This document shows, piece by piece, positions 14,666 through 24,939 of a stretch of DNA of 64,000 nt. Every line of letters begins with the position of its first letter. Position 1 is the stretch's first letter. A program made the translations under genes and the position numbers. The notes under the pieces are model-generated. The model worked only from the letters and a program-made list of their open reading frames with translations. It had not been told where the DNA came from and searched no databases. The DNA lies in NCBI RefSeq assembly GCF_900105215.1, contig NZ_FOIP01000001.1:1572001-1636000 (forward strand), written 5' to 3'. Source of the DNA: Lacrimispora sphenoides. Its GTDB lineage: Bacteria > Bacillota > Clostridia > Lachnospirales > Lachnospiraceae.

Positions 14666-15890
14666 TAGTGCCTATAACCTTCGAAAGATCTTTGAGGATA
14701 TAGAGCTTGACCTTATCAAAAACCTTAAGCGCAACCTCACACGCCATGAGAAGGAAGAAGAGAGAGAAGGATTCCGGTGGGAAATGTGGCAGAAAGCGAA
14801 GCTTCGGAACCTTTTCAATTTTAGGAAGGAAAATCTGAATATCGTAAAGGATCGTAGCTCCGAGATTGCGGAAACTGTTGACAGTACACTGCAAGGAAGC
14901 TTTGATAAGGCCAAAAAGGCGTTATACCGCATAATAAGATCTGCTGGCAAGTCATTGAGCTTTCCGATTCCGGTAGCCCAAAATGAGTTAGATACTCCAG
15001 CGAGGACAGAGGAAAGTTTCTTCGGCATAAACGAAGATAAGGTAAATGCTATGCAGGAAACTGCAGAAGGCACATTCCGGCCAGAAGGGGAAGAAAAGAC
15101 CTTAACTGGAAAAGATAACGATCAAAAGCTGGCTGATTTAAAGGCACAGGTTACCAAGGATATGCAAAAGGCACAAGGAACTGTTTGGAGATACATGGAC
15201 GATATCTACAGGCAGACCATCTATAAGACCGGAATGTTCATGGCTGCGGGCACAAAAACGTTAGATCAGGCAATTGATATGGCCACAAAGGATTTCCTAA
15301 ATGCCGGAATTAATTGTATTGAGTATAAAACCGGAAGGCGGGTAAATATCGCCAGTTATGCGGAAATGGCTCTGCGTACCGCCTCCCAGCGCGCAACATT
15401 TCTAGCTGAGGGGAAGTTAAGGGATCAATGGGGGATCCATACCGTAATGGTATCGGCCCACGCCAATACATGCTCTAAGTGTGCACCGTGGCAAGGAAAG
15501 GTTCTGGTCGATGATGTGTTCAGCCACGGAACAGCAGAGGAAGCGAAAGAATTAGGAGTCCCCCTCTTGTCAGAAGCGATGAAAGCTGGACTGCTGCACC
15601 CGAACTGCCGCCATACCCTGACAACGTATTTCCCGGATATAACGGTACTCCCTGCTGTGCCGGACGAAAAAAAGGCCAAAGAAAACTACGAAGCAGAACA
15701 GATGCAGCGTGCGATCGAGAGGAAGATACGAAAATGGAAGCGAATAGCTGAGGGGGCAGCACAAGGGGCCACAGTAAAATTGGCGAACGATAAACTGTTC
15801 GAGTTACATAAGATGATGAAAGAACACCTGGAACATCACCCAGAGCTACGGAGGGCACCAGGTCGGGAAAAAACACGTGGATTGACGTAG
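14637..15890 (+). CDS. Minor capsid / head morphogenesis protein
   Basis: The ATG at 14637 has GGAGGGTG six bases upstream and overlaps the portal gene. The C-terminal part (about residues 250-345) has the Phage_min_cap2 features: SAHANTCSKCAPWQGKV and HPNCRHTLTTYFPDI, a Cys/His-bearing domain. The N-terminal half is charged and helical. In this position such proteins enter the prohead with the portal. The 417-residue length fits. Confidence 0.85.
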   Translation: MRQKQELPSDSAYNLRKIFEDIELDLIKNLKRNLTRHEKEEEREGFRWEMWQKAKLRNLFNFRKENLNIVKDRSSEIAETVDSTLQGSFDKAKKALYRIIRSAGKSLSFPIPVAQNELDTPARTEESFFGINEDKVNAMQETAEGTFRPEGEEKTLTGKDNDQKLADLKAQVTKDMQKAQGTVWRYMDDIYRQTIYKTGMFMAAGTKTLDQAIDMATKDFLNAGINCIEYKTGRRVNIASYAEMALRTASQRATFLAEGKLRDQWGIHTVMVSAHANTCSKCAPWQGKVLVDDVFSHGTAEEAKELGVPLLSEAMKAGLLHPNCRHTLTTYFPDITVLPAVPDEKKAKENYEAEQMQRAIERKIRKWKRIAEGAAQGATVKLANDKLFELHKMMKEHLEHHPELRRAPGREKTRGLT

Positions 15891-16077
15891 TATCTTACTC
15901 TCAAAATTTCAATACTTCATTAAGGCGGTGATCCAACTATCTCCCTTTGAGGCGCAGGGTTATGCGTCTTATTTTTATGCCCGAAGGCGCTATAAACTAC
16001 GGTGAGACACACTGTTACCAACTGTTCGTGCATACAGCACATGGAGACACCATTTAACTGTGAAAGGAGATTATAAT

Positions 16078-16707
16078 ATGAGATTTGGAAGATTTATGCC
16101 TATGTTTGATGCTGATGGAGGACAGAACGGATCTGGTGGAGCTGCCCCCGGAGCGGCCCAGACACCATCGATCGGAACTACCCAGCAGACGTCACAGACC
16201 ACTGCTCCTGCTATTGATTACGATAAGATCGCTCAGCTGATAGCCGGCAAACAGGCAGCCACCGAGGATAGCGTCCTGAAAGGGTACCTCAAACAACAGG
16301 GGCTGAGTCAGGAAGAAATGAGTCAGGCCATAGCAGCATTTAAACAGCAGAAGGCAGCCTCCCAGCCGGATGTGAATGCAATGCAGACGCAGCTTGCACA
16401 GGCACAGGCAGCGGCCCAGAAAGCAATGCTTGACAATGTAGCCACAATGGCAGCAATCGGCCTGGGACTGGACGCTAAGACGATCCCCTATGTACTTAAA
16501 ATTGCCGATCTCAGTCAAGCCATGGGGCAGGACGGAAAGATCAATGAAGAGACAATGAAAAATGCCTTAAACAAGGTTCTGGAAGATGTACCAGCGTTGA
16601 AACCACAACCGGCCCAGGCTTCCGGGTTTGTCCAGGTAGGAACTACCGGAATTGGCCAGCAGCAAACAGCAACTGATGATGCCTTAAAACAGGCATTTGG
16701 ACTTTAA
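16078..16707 (+). CDS. Capsid scaffolding protein
   Basis: The ATG at 16078 follows GAAAGGAG. The 209-residue product has a disordered Gly/Gln-rich start, then a helical, Gln/Ala-rich middle (AQAQAAAQKAML) and a short C terminus, as expected of scaffold proteins. It lies immediately before the major capsid gene. The 187-bp leader (15891-16077) has no gene and may hold a late promoter, though none is convincing. Confidence 0.75.
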   Translation: MRFGRFMPMFDADGGQNGSGGAAPGAAQTPSIGTTQQTSQTTAPAIDYDKIAQLIAGKQAATEDSVLKGYLKQQGLSQEEMSQAIAAFKQQKAASQPDVNAMQTQLAQAQAAAQKAMLDNVATMAAIGLGLDAKTIPYVLKIADLSQAMGQDGKINEETMKNALNKVLEDVPALKPQPAQASGFVQVGTTGIGQQQTATDDALKQAFGL

Positions 16708-16727
16708 TGAAAGAGAGGAATTAACAC

Positions 16728-17612
16728 ATGGCAGTATATGATTATGCAACAACCTTCACTCAGCTCCTTCAGCAGAAGTATGCAAAGGAACTTTGTTCTG
16801 ATGCCCTTGCACAGAGCAATCAGCAGGTGAAATTTTTAAACGCACAAACGATTAAATTACCCAGAATGACAGTATCTGGATATAAGGATCACACCAGGAC
16901 CCCTGGCTTTAATTCTGGTACGCTTTCCAATGATTGGGAGCCTAAAAAACTGGAACATGACCGGGATATTGAATTTTTCGTGGATCCTATGGATATCGAT
17001 GAAACGAATCTTACTTTGTCCGTTGCGAATATCCAGAACACCTTTGAAACGGAGCAGGCTATTCCCGAAAAGGATTCTTATCGCTTTTCGAAGCTTCATG
17101 CAGAACTGACAAAATACTCCGGTCGTATTGATTCCACAGTGATTACGGCAGCTAATTTCCTGGAGGCATTTGATACTGAAATGGCGATCATGGACGAGGC
17201 AGGAGTGCCAGAGGAAGGGCGGGTTCTGTATGTTACCCCTTCTATGCGAAAGATCGTTAAGGAAGCGGAGGGCATTCAGCGAATGATGACCGTTACCACT
17301 CCCTCTACCATTAACCGTAAGGTGCACTCCCTCGATGACGTCGCGATCAAGATGGTACCAGCCGCCAGAATGAAAACAAAGTATGATTTTACGGACGGTT
17401 GCGTGGCGGCTACTGATGCTAAGCAGATCAACTGGATCCTGATTCATACTTCTTGCGTAGTGGCTAGGGATAAATACAGCTATATTAAATTGTTTACTCC
17501 GGGTACTGATAGCAGAACGGCAGATGGATACCTGTATCAAAATCGTAATTACGGGGATCTGTTCCTGCTTGAAAAGAAAGTACCCGGCTGCTCTATAAAT
17601 GTGACAGCTTAA
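16728..17612 (+). CDS. Major capsid protein
   Basis: This is a 294-residue protein directly after the scaffold and before the head-tail connectors. Features include an N-terminal arm, DHTRTPGFNSGTLSNDWEPKKLEHDRDIEF, a middle segment GRVLYVTPSMRKIVKEA and a C terminus GDLFLLEKKVPGCSINV, all common in HK97-fold capsids of clostridial siphoviruses. Shine-Dalgarno GAGAGGA precedes the ATG. The call is from gene order and pattern. Confidence 0.88.
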   Translation: MAVYDYATTFTQLLQQKYAKELCSDALAQSNQQVKFLNAQTIKLPRMTVSGYKDHTRTPGFNSGTLSNDWEPKKLEHDRDIEFFVDPMDIDETNLTLSVANIQNTFETEQAIPEKDSYRFSKLHAELTKYSGRIDSTVITAANFLEAFDTEMAIMDEAGVPEEGRVLYVTPSMRKIVKEAEGIQRMMTVTTPSTINRKVHSLDDVAIKMVPAARMKTKYDFTDGCVAATDAKQINWILIHTSCVVARDKYSYIKLFTPGTDSRTADGYLYQNRNYGDLFLLEKKVPGCSINVTA

Positions 17613-17629
17613 TAAGGAGGGATTAGTGC

Positions 17630-17953
17630 ATGAAAGCATCAAAAGGAAATAAAGAGTATGCCATTGACAAGAGTCAGCAGAAAGCTTATCAGGACAGAGG
17701 TTTTGATATCATAGACGATGACGGAAGTATCATTGCTTATGGAAGAGGTAAAATGGTGCCTTATGGGGATTACATGACTCTTAAAGAGGAATTGGAAGAG
17801 CTGAAAGCACATGGAGAGAATGCAGATGATCAGGATATCATTGATATTCTGAAAGCATTTGCTCATGAAAAGGGAATTGATCTGGGAAAGGCTGCCACCG
17901 TTCCTGGAATCATTAAGAAAATCAAGGAGTTTAATCCGGAAGGCGGTGCCTAA
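17630..17953 (+). CDS. Small phage protein with HeH/SAP-like C terminus
   Basis: The 107-residue protein has a basic N terminus, a beta-like middle (DIIDDDGSIIAYG) and a C-terminal helix-turn-helix-like part (IDLGKAATVPGIIKKIKEF) that resembles HeH/LEM-type motifs found after capsid genes. An AAGGAGG ribosome site precedes it. It probably helps complete the head. Confidence 0.65.
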   Translation: MKASKGNKEYAIDKSQQKAYQDRGFDIIDDDGSIIAYGRGKMVPYGDYMTLKEELEELKAHGENADDQDIIDILKAFAHEKGIDLGKAATVPGIIKKIKEFNPEGGA

Positions 17954-17954
17954 G

Positions 17955-18341
17955 ATGTCTTACGTCCCCTATGTCACACCAGAGTATTACAAAGGAACCT
18001 ATAAAGGCAGCACAGTACCGGAGGGAGAGCTGGAAAGGCACCTTCGACAAGCCAGCCGTCACATTGATTCCCTGACCTACAATCGCATTGTGGGCCGGGG
18101 ATTTTCCAATTTGACCGAGTTTCAGCAGGAAGTCATACAGGAAGTGATCTGCCAGCAGGCCGATTTTGAATATGAGAATGCCGATGAGATTGGCACGATC
18201 CTATCCAGTTACAGCCTTAATGGTGCATCGGTTCAGTTTGGGAGCTCCTGGAATGTATTTACCGATAAAGGCGTGGCCATGAAGCGAGATGTATACGCCC
18301 AGCTGTCCCAGACGGGCTTATGCTGCAGGTTAGCGAGGTGA
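17955..18341 (+). CDS. Head-tail connector (gp6-like adaptor)
   Basis: I take the ATG at 17955 (MSYVPYVTPEYYKGTY), one base after the previous stop. The 128-residue helical product has the RQASRHIDSLTYNRI segment found in DNA-packaging adaptor proteins of the gp6/gp15 type, which bind under the portal. An upstream in-frame ATG would overlap the preceding gene by 95 bp and is unlikely. Confidence 0.78.
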   Translation: MSYVPYVTPEYYKGTYKGSTVPEGELERHLRQASRHIDSLTYNRIVGRGFSNLTEFQQEVIQEVICQQADFEYENADEIGTILSSYSLNGASVQFGSSWNVFTDKGVAMKRDVYAQLSQTGLCCRLAR

Positions 18342-18345
18342 GCCT

Positions 18346-18684
18346 ATGAAATATCCATGTTTGGTGCCGAAACGGCTGTGTAAGACAGATATTGCGTTAG
18401 TCCTATATGAAGAAGGACTATCTGAATCAGGCGGTCCTTTGGAGGCGGCGGAACTGTCTTTAAAATGCAACTACCAGGATTCTGCTAAAATGATTATGGA
18501 TACAGATCAGAAATTAGTGCAGATATCAGGGATTGCTTTATTTCCCGGTGATATCTGCCCTGTTCTGCCTGTAATTAGCGGGGGAGAAGTTACTATCTTT
18601 GGGAAAGAGAGAACTATCATGCAGGCCCTTAAAGCTAGGAACCCGGACGGGACAGTTAATTACACGGAATTAAGGTTGATCTAA
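18346..18684 (+). CDS. Head closure / minor capsid protein
   Basis: This 112-residue protein lies between adaptor and tail terminator-type genes. GTVNYTELRLI at its end and the FPGDICPVLP segment fit the Minor_capsid_1 group of Firmicutes phages, beta-rich proteins that close the head. Its TAA overlaps the next ATG. Confidence 0.68.
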   Translation: MKYPCLVPKRLCKTDIALVLYEEGLSESGGPLEAAELSLKCNYQDSAKMIMDTDQKLVQISGIALFPGDICPVLPVISGGEVTIFGKERTIMQALKARNPDGTVNYTELRLI

Positions 18685-19061
18685 TGAAGGTGAATGTCAC
18701 TGTCAAACTGGATCCGGGAAAGCTTAAGGAGATCCAGGAGGCTATTGAACCATCGATTCAACAGGCGGTTGCTGCTGTAAAATCCGACATTGTAAGCAGT
18801 CAGGTGGTTCCGAAGGAGACCGGTGAGCTGGAGCGTAGTTCCTTCATGAAAAAGAAGTCCAGGACCAAGTATCAAATTGTTTATGATACCCCTTATGCAA
18901 GGCGGCTTTATTGGCACCCGGAATACAACTTTCGGACTGATAAAAATCAGAACGCCGGGGGACTTTGGCTTCAGGAATATATTGATGGTGCTAAGAAAGA
19001 CTTCTTTAAAAATGCTTTTAAGGCCCGGCTGAAAGCAAATGCGAAAGGGTTGATAACATGA
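18684..19061 (+). CDS. Minor capsid / HK97 gp10-like tail completion protein
   Basis: The 125-residue product has the pattern of gp10-like proteins: an N-terminal helix, then VPKETGELERSSF, IVYDTPYARRLYWHPEYNF, and a basic C-terminal helix. The YA..LYWH motif is typical of this group, which caps the growing tail. It overlaps both neighbours by a few bases. Confidence 0.75.
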   Translation: MKVNVTVKLDPGKLKEIQEAIEPSIQQAVAAVKSDIVSSQVVPKETGELERSSFMKKKSRTKYQIVYDTPYARRLYWHPEYNFRTDKNQNAGGLWLQEYIDGAKKDFFKNAFKARLKANAKGLIT

Positions 19062-19447
19062 CGCTGACAGATGTAAAGGATTTTCTGAAATCCAAAGTAG
19101 AGTGTCCCTGCTGGTACATAGGAAAGATCAACGGAAATGATAAACAGTGTATCGGAATATATCCCACGCAGGGGCCAGACCGCCCTATCCCAATAGGTGG
19201 TTTAAAAAATAAGTCCTATGATACCAAGGCAGTATCCGTCCTGGTCCATTGGGGAGTAGATGCAGTTTGCGCGGAAGCAAAAGCACAGGAGTTGTATGAT
19301 CTCTTATATGGGAAATGCGGTATCATAGGTGACAACGAGGTGTTTCTATTCGATATGCGAACAGATTCCCCTGTGAGTGTCGGGACGGATAGCAAAGGTA
19401 TCTATGAACATGTAATTAATTTTGTAATCTATTACAAGAAAGGATGA
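19058..19447 (+). CDS. Tail terminator-type minor capsid protein
   Basis: This 129-residue protein overlaps the preceding gene (ATGA). The IGIYPTQGPDRPIPIGGLKNKSY segment and the C-terminal VINFVIYYKKG fit the Minor_capsid_3/tail terminator group, which forms the ring ending the tail tube. Position just before the tube gene supports this. Confidence 0.72.
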   Translation: MTLTDVKDFLKSKVECPCWYIGKINGNDKQCIGIYPTQGPDRPIPIGGLKNKSYDTKAVSVLVHWGVDAVCAEAKAQELYDLLYGKCGIIGDNEVFLFDMRTDSPVSVGTDSKGIYEHVINFVIYYKKG

Positions 19448-19451
19448 TATT

Positions 19452-19919
19452 ATGTCAGATTCAAGCTTAGGAGTATTTCCGGTTTATGATTTGGTGTTTA
19501 AGATTGGAACGAAAGGAAAAAAGAGCACAGAAAGTGATATGAAAGAAATTGCTGACATGGAAAGTTTTGAGATCAGCATCGATGGGGGTGTCCAGGATTG
19601 GACTCCCATGACAACAAAAGGTTGGGCAAGATCCTTGATGACCGCCAAGAAATTCAAGGTTAGCTTAAAGGGAAAACGTAACGTTGGAGACCCGGGAAAC
19701 GATTATGTGGCGAGCGTTGCATGGAAAGATGGCCTGGATTGTAGTACGAAGGCTTCCGTTGACTTTCCTGATGGTGCAGCTCTGGTATTTGATTGTGTAT
19801 TAGATGTTAAATCAATTTATGGTGGTGATTCCACCAATGTTGCACCGTTAGAGTTCGACATGGTGGGAGATGGAAGACCAGTTTATACGCCTGCGGGTGG
19901 TACTGTGGCGGGAGAATAA
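19452..19919 (+). CDS. Major tail tube protein
   Basis: This 155-residue protein follows the terminator gene. The segment DMESFEISIDGGVQDWTPM and the later GKRNVGDPGNDYV belong to the common tube-protein fold of Firmicutes siphoviruses. The Gly-rich C terminus is typical. Shine-Dalgarno AAAGGA precedes the ATG. It should polymerise around the tape measure. Confidence 0.82.
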   Translation: MSDSSLGVFPVYDLVFKIGTKGKKSTESDMKEIADMESFEISIDGGVQDWTPMTTKGWARSLMTAKKFKVSLKGKRNVGDPGNDYVASVAWKDGLDCSTKASVDFPDGAALVFDCVLDVKSIYGGDSTNVAPLEFDMVGDGRPVYTPAGGTVAGE

Positions 19920-19932
19920 GGAGGAGATAGAT

Positions 19933-20280
19933 ATGGCAAGAGCTTATGATATTGTTGCAAGACTGCAGAGCGGGAAGGAACGGCCTACGGTCAAAATTGA
20001 TGCAGACCACGAGTTCAAAATCAACACAAGTAAAAGCGCTGTACTCTTTATCCGGGCATCTACGGAGGATCCGGAAAAGGATGAATTTGACAAGATCGAT
20101 GATATTATCAAGATCACTTTGGGAGAAGAAGCCTTCGAATACATTATGTCTCAGGATCCCACAATGGATAACCTGAGCCTTATTGTCAATGTTATCATGG
20201 CAGCGATTGCCAATGAGGACTTAGAAAAAGTAGAGGCTGAAGCCGGGGAGGAAAGACAGGCAGGGAAGAAAAGAAGTTAG
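19933..20280 (+). CDS. Tail assembly chaperone, short form (gpG-like)
   Basis: The ATG at 19933 has AAGGAGGAG upstream. The 115-residue acidic protein ends VEAEAGEERQAGKKRS. It lies between tube and tape measure, where tail assembly chaperones are encoded. A second open frame starts inside its end, so a frameshifted long form is expected. Both forms bind the tape measure during tail assembly and are not in the virion. Confidence 0.78.
   Translation: MARAYDIVARLQSGKERPTVKIDADHEFKINTSKSAVLFIRASTEDPEKDEFDKIDDIIKITLGEEAFEYIMSQDPTMDNLSLIVNVIMAAIANEDLEKVEAEAGEERQAGKKRS
20245..20266 (+). promoter_or_regulatory. Candidate +1 programmed frameshift region (GGG-G or AAA-A)
   Basis: The chaperone frame must shift by +1 (or -2) to enter the downstream frame before TAG at 20278-20280. 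Two places allow perfect tRNA re-pairing after +1: GCC GGG G (GGGG at 20245-20248) and AAG AAA A (AAAA just before the stop). The +1 frame is open from about 20235 onward. Which site is used is unknown. Confidence 0.45.
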
Positions 20281-20608
20281 TTCCTGGTATGATATCTTCG
20301 AAGATTGGGAGCTGATAGAATCCTCCTTTGCCATGCAATACAATATTCGCCTTGTCGAAGCGGAGGACATGGACTGGAAAGAGTTCTGCACTTTATTGTC
20401 CGGGATTATGCCTAAGACCCCGTTAGGACAGATTGTGAGTATCCGCAGTGAAGAGGATAAGGACATGCTGAAACAGTTTACAAAGGCGCAGCATGAGATC
20501 CGGAATAGCTGGAGAAGCCGTCATAATCCTACTGAGGGCATGACAGAAGCAGAAAAAGCAAAAGCAGTAAATGAAATACAGGAATTATTCGCGCGGGCGT
20601 TCGGGTAG
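20249..20608 (+). CDS. Tail assembly chaperone extension (gpT-like), made by frameshift
   Basis: This frame is open across the stop of the short chaperone and reads SSWYDIFEDWELIESSFAM before its first ATG at 20333. That upstream part looks like conserved protein sequence, supporting expression as a fusion rather than from the internal ATG, which has no ribosome site. The rest contains WKEFCTLLSGIMPKTPLGQIV, a pattern of the phage Gp15-like chaperone group. The expected product is the short form joined to about 119 residues. Confidence 0.7.
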   Translation, partial: RKDRQGRKEVSSWYDIFEDWELIESSFAMQYNIRLVEAEDMDWKEFCTLLSGIMPKTPLGQIVSIRSEEDKDMLKQFTKAQHEIRNSWRSRHNPTEGMTEAEKAKAVNEIQELFARAFG

Positions 20609-20639
20609 AATGCCCGTTTTTCTATGAAAGGCAGGTGAG

Positions 20640-23600
20640 ATGATGAGCGACAGTATAGGAAGAATCGGGCTAGATTTAGAGGTGCAATCCGATATTGGAA
20701 GGCAGATATCAGACGCCGCCCAGAAGATTGGTACCGGGTTAAAGGGTAGTCTTGAGAAAGCAACGGTGGGTGTCAACACTGAAAAAATGTTTAAGGACAT
20801 GGACGATCAGGTAAAGGGAACAATGCAAAACGTTACCAGCACAATTAACGCCGCCCTGGATAAGTGTTTCGGGAAAGCGGGGGCTGAGATTGATAACTTA
20901 GGAGAACGTCTGGGCGCTGCTATTGAAAAGGCGCTTTCCCGGTTTACTGACGTCAATGCTGCCCCTCATGCCGCAGACAACGCAGCTTTATCCGGTAAAA
21001 GCGTTAGCCCTGCAAAGCCGAGAGGACCGCCCGTTAAAATGCCTACAATCAAGGTGGATGCCACTTCTGATATTCTTCAAAAACAGGCAGAGCAAACAGA
21101 AGCAGTCATCAATAATTTAGGTAAGCAGATTGATGTCCTGGATGAGAAGCTTGCAGGCTTAAAGGAATCGCATGAACGTACCTTTAATGAATCTAAAAAA
21201 TTAAAGATCCAGGAGCAGATTGTAAAAACAGAAGGAAGTATCATTAATCTTCAGGGGAAAGTCGAGGGCCTGGGCGTACAGTGGGATGCAATCAACGGGA
21301 AGATTGATGAAATGGCAACTAAGGCAGCTGAGGCGGCTAAGGCCACTGCGGCTGCAGCCACCAAGGCTGCTAAAAGCCAGCAGGTAAGAAACTCCCCGGG
21401 ATACAATGTGAAAGTACCACAGGTAAACCTAGCCCCTAAAGTAACCGGCCTGCATGACGTATCCGGCAGCATTGAGGCAGCCAAAGTAAAAACCATGGCA
21501 TCTGTAGATCAGATCAATCAGATGTTTGCTCTGATTGGCACCAGAAACGCATTAAACGGAGTTAATTTCTTAAAAAGGGGCTTCACTGATCTGTTCAGAA
21601 TCCTTGGCGGCGGGATTACTGGATCTGCAAGAAAGTTGACAAGTTCTCTTGATAATCTATTCCGAACAGCAGGTAGTGGCGGCATGAAGCTACTAAAGGC
21701 TGCGGGGCAGATTACTCTTTTCGGAAGAACTTTAAAAAAGAGTGGCAACGATGCTTCCAGTGCTCAAAGCGGAATGCAGAAGATGCTAAAAACGTTGATG
21801 ATCTATCGTCTGATTATCCCTATGGTGGTAAGTGCAATCCGCTCCATGGGTAAACATTTGATGGATTCCATGAAGGCCAACGATCAATTTAACAACTCTC
21901 TGAAACAGATTCGCTCAAATCTGAATGTGGCGTTTACTCCAATTTTACAGTCAATCATGCCCGCCTTAAATGCACTTATGGCTGCACTGGCACGTGTAAC
22001 TGGCTATGTAGCAGCATTTGTAAGCCTGTTGTTTGGTAAGACACTAGCGGGGAGCGTAGCGGCCACAAAGAGCCTTGTGGCGGCAAAATCGGCTATGGGG
22101 GCTTATGGGAATAGTGCGAAGAAAGCGGCAAAGGACGCACAAGGCGTAAGTACCGGAATTGATGAACTTAATATTCTGAAAGATGATAGCAACGCTGATG
22201 GTGGCGGTGGAGCAGGGGCACCTGAAATAACCACTCCTGATATTGATACAAGTCAGATGGATGCCATTGACTCTGTTGCTGAGAAAGTAAAGAGCGTACT
22301 AAGCCAGCTATTCAAACCCTTAAAGGATTCATGGGATTTGGAAGGCAAAAGCGTAATGGATGCGGCTGATTATGCTTTTAATAATATCATAGGCCTGGCT
22401 AAATCTATGGGAGAGAGCTTCCTGGAAGTATGGACAAACGGAACCGGGGAGCAGTTCTGCACGAATATCCTGCGTTTGGTAGAATTGATTTTAAATATAG
22501 TTGGTGATATAGCCGGTGCATTTAAAAACGCCTGGGATGAAAACGAAAGGGGAACTGCCCTTTTGCAAAGCATCTTTGATCGGTTAAATTCCTGGCTGGC
22601 TCTGATCCTTACCATCGGAGAATCCTTCCGTACTGTATGGAACAACGGAACCGGAGAGTCCATAATAGGTCATATCCTCGAGATTTTAACGAATATTAAC
22701 AATATGATTACTAATATTCGCGATAATTTTCGGACGGCGTGGGAACTTGATGGAACCGGAACGGCAGTTATTCAGAACCTAATGGATCTGTTTGACGGTC
22801 TATTAGGTTCGATCGATAGAATTACGCAGTCTCTATCGGAATGGAGTAAGAACCTTGATTTCACCCCCCTTATCAAGGCATTTGAGCGCATTACCGCTGC
22901 CGTAAAGCCTCTGGGCGATAAATTAGGTTCAGGGCTAGAATGGCTATTTAAAAATATACTGGAGCCACTTGGAAAATGGGCGCTGGAGCAGGCGATTCCC
23001 GCAGCACTGGATGTCATAAAGGGCGCATTCGAAGTTTTAAATAGCGTCTTGGATAATTTAAAGCCTGTAGGTGAATGGCTGTGGGATTCATTTTTAAAGC
23101 CGATTGCCGATTGGACGGGTGGAGTTATTACCGATGTATTAAACGGCATAGCGGAAGCGTTAGACTGGATAGCGGGGAATGAAATTGCAGTAACAATACT
23201 GTCTTCTTTGGCAATAGCAATAGGGTTAGTATCTGCGGCGATAGGAGTTTATAATATTGTTGGAGCAGTGGCAGCCGCTGTTACAACTGGATTTGGTGTT
23301 GCAATTGCTGTTTTAACAAGTCCGATTACATTAGTAATTGCGGCGATTGCCGCACTTATTGCAATCGGGGTTTTATTATATAAGCACTGGGATGAGGTTA
23401 AGGAAAAAGCCGCAGAAATATGGGAACGTATCAAAACCATAATAACAGATGTCTGGCAGAATGTGAGTGACTTTACCGGTTCTATCTGGGACGGGATTAA
23501 AACTTTTGTTTCAGGTCTGTGGAATGGTATAAAAGAAGTGGCTTCTGCTGTTTTTGATGCGATCAAAAACAAACTAAAAGAGATATGGGAATCAATTAAG

Positions 23601-24548
23601 CAGACCATTGAGACCGTTTGGAATGGTATAAAAACCTTTGTCTCCGATCTGTGGGATAACGTTAAGAATAAGGCGGATGAAAGCTTCTCTGCAATCAGGG
23701 ATAAGCTATCCGAAATCTGGGACAGTGTAAAGGCCACCATTGAGGAAAAGTGGACTGCCATAAAGGACTGGTTTGGAGAAATTTGGCAGAAGATTAAGGA
23801 CGTATTCAAGCTGGATGAGATGACTCAGATCGGCAAAGATATGATGAATAATTTCTGGGACGGTATGCAGGAAATTTGGAGAAGCATTACTGGCTGGCTG
23901 AGTGGGGTTGCGGCTGAGGTAGGAAAGACATTCAATTCGGTTATTGACGGGGCAAAGAATCTTTTCAATAAAGCAAAAGATGATGCAGAAGAAAAAGAAG
24001 ATAAAAAAGATAAAAAAGGATCCTCCGGTCCAGGAAGCAGTAAAGGTTATGTAAGTGGTGGTCCAGGGGACATAAAAGGTCATGCAACAGGTGGTTTTCC
24101 CGCTTCCGGTAGTTTGTTTGTTGCTAATGAAAACGGCAATCCTGAGATGGTAGGAAACTGGGGAGGCAAGGCTGCGGTTGCCAATAACATGCAGATTACA
24201 GAGGGTATCACTAGGGCGGTGCAGTATGGTATGAAGTCGGCAATTGCACCACTTGCCGCAAGCATGAGTTCCATCGCCAGTAATTCAACCCCGCAGCTGT
24301 CCCTGGTTGGCACATCTGGACGAAGTACCGACACGGCTGATCTGGTACAGGCTATGGCAAGTCAAGCAATGTCTACGCCAACCGAGAACATGTCAGATCA
24401 CTACCTGTCCCTCATGGTGGACCTTCTCCGGAAGATCATAGAACTGATTGAGGCCATGGATTTGACTGTTAATATTGATATCAGGGAGATTAAAAAGAAA
24501 CTGTCCGATCTGGACAAGAGAAGCGGTTTCTCTCTAAGAACAACGTAA
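20640..24548 (+). CDS. Tail tape measure protein
   Basis: This 1302-residue protein is by far the largest in the prophage. It has long helical stretches rich in Ala, Lys and Gln, and hydrophobic segments near residues 860-920 ([18 protein letters not shown] to [12 protein letters not shown]). A run of repeated W-x2-I-K-x-V-x-D-W units around 930-1060 follows, and then a Gly/Ser-rich linker. Its length sets the tail length, predicting roughly 190-200 nm at about 1.5 angstrom per residue. The end ([25 protein letters not shown]) is a helical baseplate-binding tail. It follows the chaperone genes as expected. Confidence 0.9.
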   Translation: MMSDSIGRIGLDLEVQSDIGRQISDAAQKIGTGLKGSLEKATVGVNTEKMFKDMDDQVKGTMQNVTSTINAALDKCFGKAGAEIDNLGERLGAAIEKALSRFTDVNAAPHAADNAALSGKSVSPAKPRGPPVKMPTIKVDATSDILQKQAEQTEAVINNLGKQIDVLDEKLAGLKESHERTFNESKKLKIQEQIVKTEGSIINLQGKVEGLGVQWDAINGKIDEMATKAAEAAKATAAAATKAAKSQQVRNSPGYNVKVPQVNLAPKVTGLHDVSGSIEAAKVKTMASVDQINQMFALIGTRNALNGVNFLKRGFTDLFRILGGGITGSARKLTSSLDNLFRTAGSGGMKLLKAAGQITLFGRTLKKSGNDASSAQSGMQKMLKTLMIYRLIIPMVVSAIRSMGKHLMDSMKANDQFNNSLKQIRSNLNVAFTPILQSIMPALNALMAALARVTGYVAAFVSLLFGKTLAGSVAATKSLVAAKSAMGAYGNSAKKAAKDAQGVSTGIDELNILKDDSNADGGGGAGAPEITTPDIDTSQMDAIDSVAEKVKSVLSQLFKPLKDSWDLEGKSVMDAADYAFNNIIGLAKSMGESFLEVWTNGTGEQFCTNILRLVELILNIVGDIAGAFKNAWDENERGTALLQSIFDRLNSWLALILTIGESFRTVWNNGTGESIIGHILEILTNINNMITNIRDNFRTAWELDGTGTAVIQNLMDLFDGLLGSIDRITQSLSEWSKNLDFTPLIKAFERITAAVKPLGDKLGSGLEWLFKNILEPLGKWALEQAIPAALDVIKGAFEVLNSVLDNLKPVGEWLWDSFLKPIADWTGGVITDVLNGIAEALDWIAGNEIAVTILSSLAIAIGLVSAAIGVYNIVGAVAAAVTTGFGVAIAVLTSPITLVIAAIAALIAIGVLLYKHWDEVKEKAAEIWERIKTIITDVWQNVSDFTGSIWDGIKTFVSGLWNGIKEVASAVFDAIKNKLKEIWESIKQTIETVWNGIKTFVSDLWDNVKNKADESFSAIRDKLSEIWDSVKATIEEKWTAIKDWFGEIWQKIKDVFKLDEMTQIGKDMMNNFWDGMQEIWRSITGWLSGVAAEVGKTFNSVIDGAKNLFNKAKDDAEEKEDKKDKKGSSGPGSSKGYVSGGPGDIKGHATGGFPASGSLFVANENGNPEMVGNWGGKAAVANNMQITEGITRAVQYGMKSAIAPLAASMSSIASNSTPQLSLVGTSGRSTDTADLVQAMASQAMSTPTENMSDHYLSLMVDLLRKIIELIEAMDLTVNIDIREIKKKLSDLDKRSGFSLRTT

Positions 24549-24561
24549 GGAGGCGGTAAAT

Positions 24562-24939
24562 ATGGCAGTAATAACAATCAATGGCCGGGAGTTTCCGTCT
24601 CCCGACATTGGAGGGAATTTGGTGGTGGCTACGAATGTGAGTGATGGAAAAAATGCTCTGGGGGAGTTTATAGGCCAGAGAGTGGGAAGAGATCAATATA
24701 AATTTGAAAACCTACAATGGAAGTTTTTAGATGCTGTTACCTGGGCGGCCATGCTGCAGGAGTTTGATAAATTTGTGGTGACGGCAAGGATCCCGGATAT
24801 GGTACATAATCGCATGATGACAATCCGCATGTATCCAGGAAATCGGACGGCTACACCGATTGAATTTGACAAAGACGGGCTTCCCACTGGCTATATGGAC
24901 TGTAAGGTGAATATTGTTGATTGTGGGGTGATTGAGTAG
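24562..24939 (+). CDS. Distal tail protein-like (125 aa)
   Basis: An AAGGAGG site precedes the ATG. The 125-residue beta-rich protein begins MAVITINGREFPSPDIGG. It lies between tape measure and the large tail protein, where small distal tail components are found. The TAG stop overlaps the GTG start of the next gene (TAGTG), suggesting coupling. No family is named with confidence. Confidence 0.65.
   Translation: MAVITINGREFPSPDIGGNLVVATNVSDGKNALGEFIGQRVGRDQYKFENLQWKFLDAVTWAAMLQEFDKFVVTARIPDMVHNRMMTIRMYPGNRTATPIEFDKDGLPTGYMDCKVNIVDCGVIE

Noticed and set aside
16857..17642. Reverse-strand open frame of 261 codons opposite the major capsid gene
   Set aside because: No ribosome site, residue make-up (many His, Cys, Arg) typical of antisense shadows, and it covers a confident capsid gene.
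23249..23809. Reverse-strand frame of 186 codons inside the tape measure gene
   Set aside because: Ser/Phe/His-rich shadow of the W-x2-IK repeats; no start signals.
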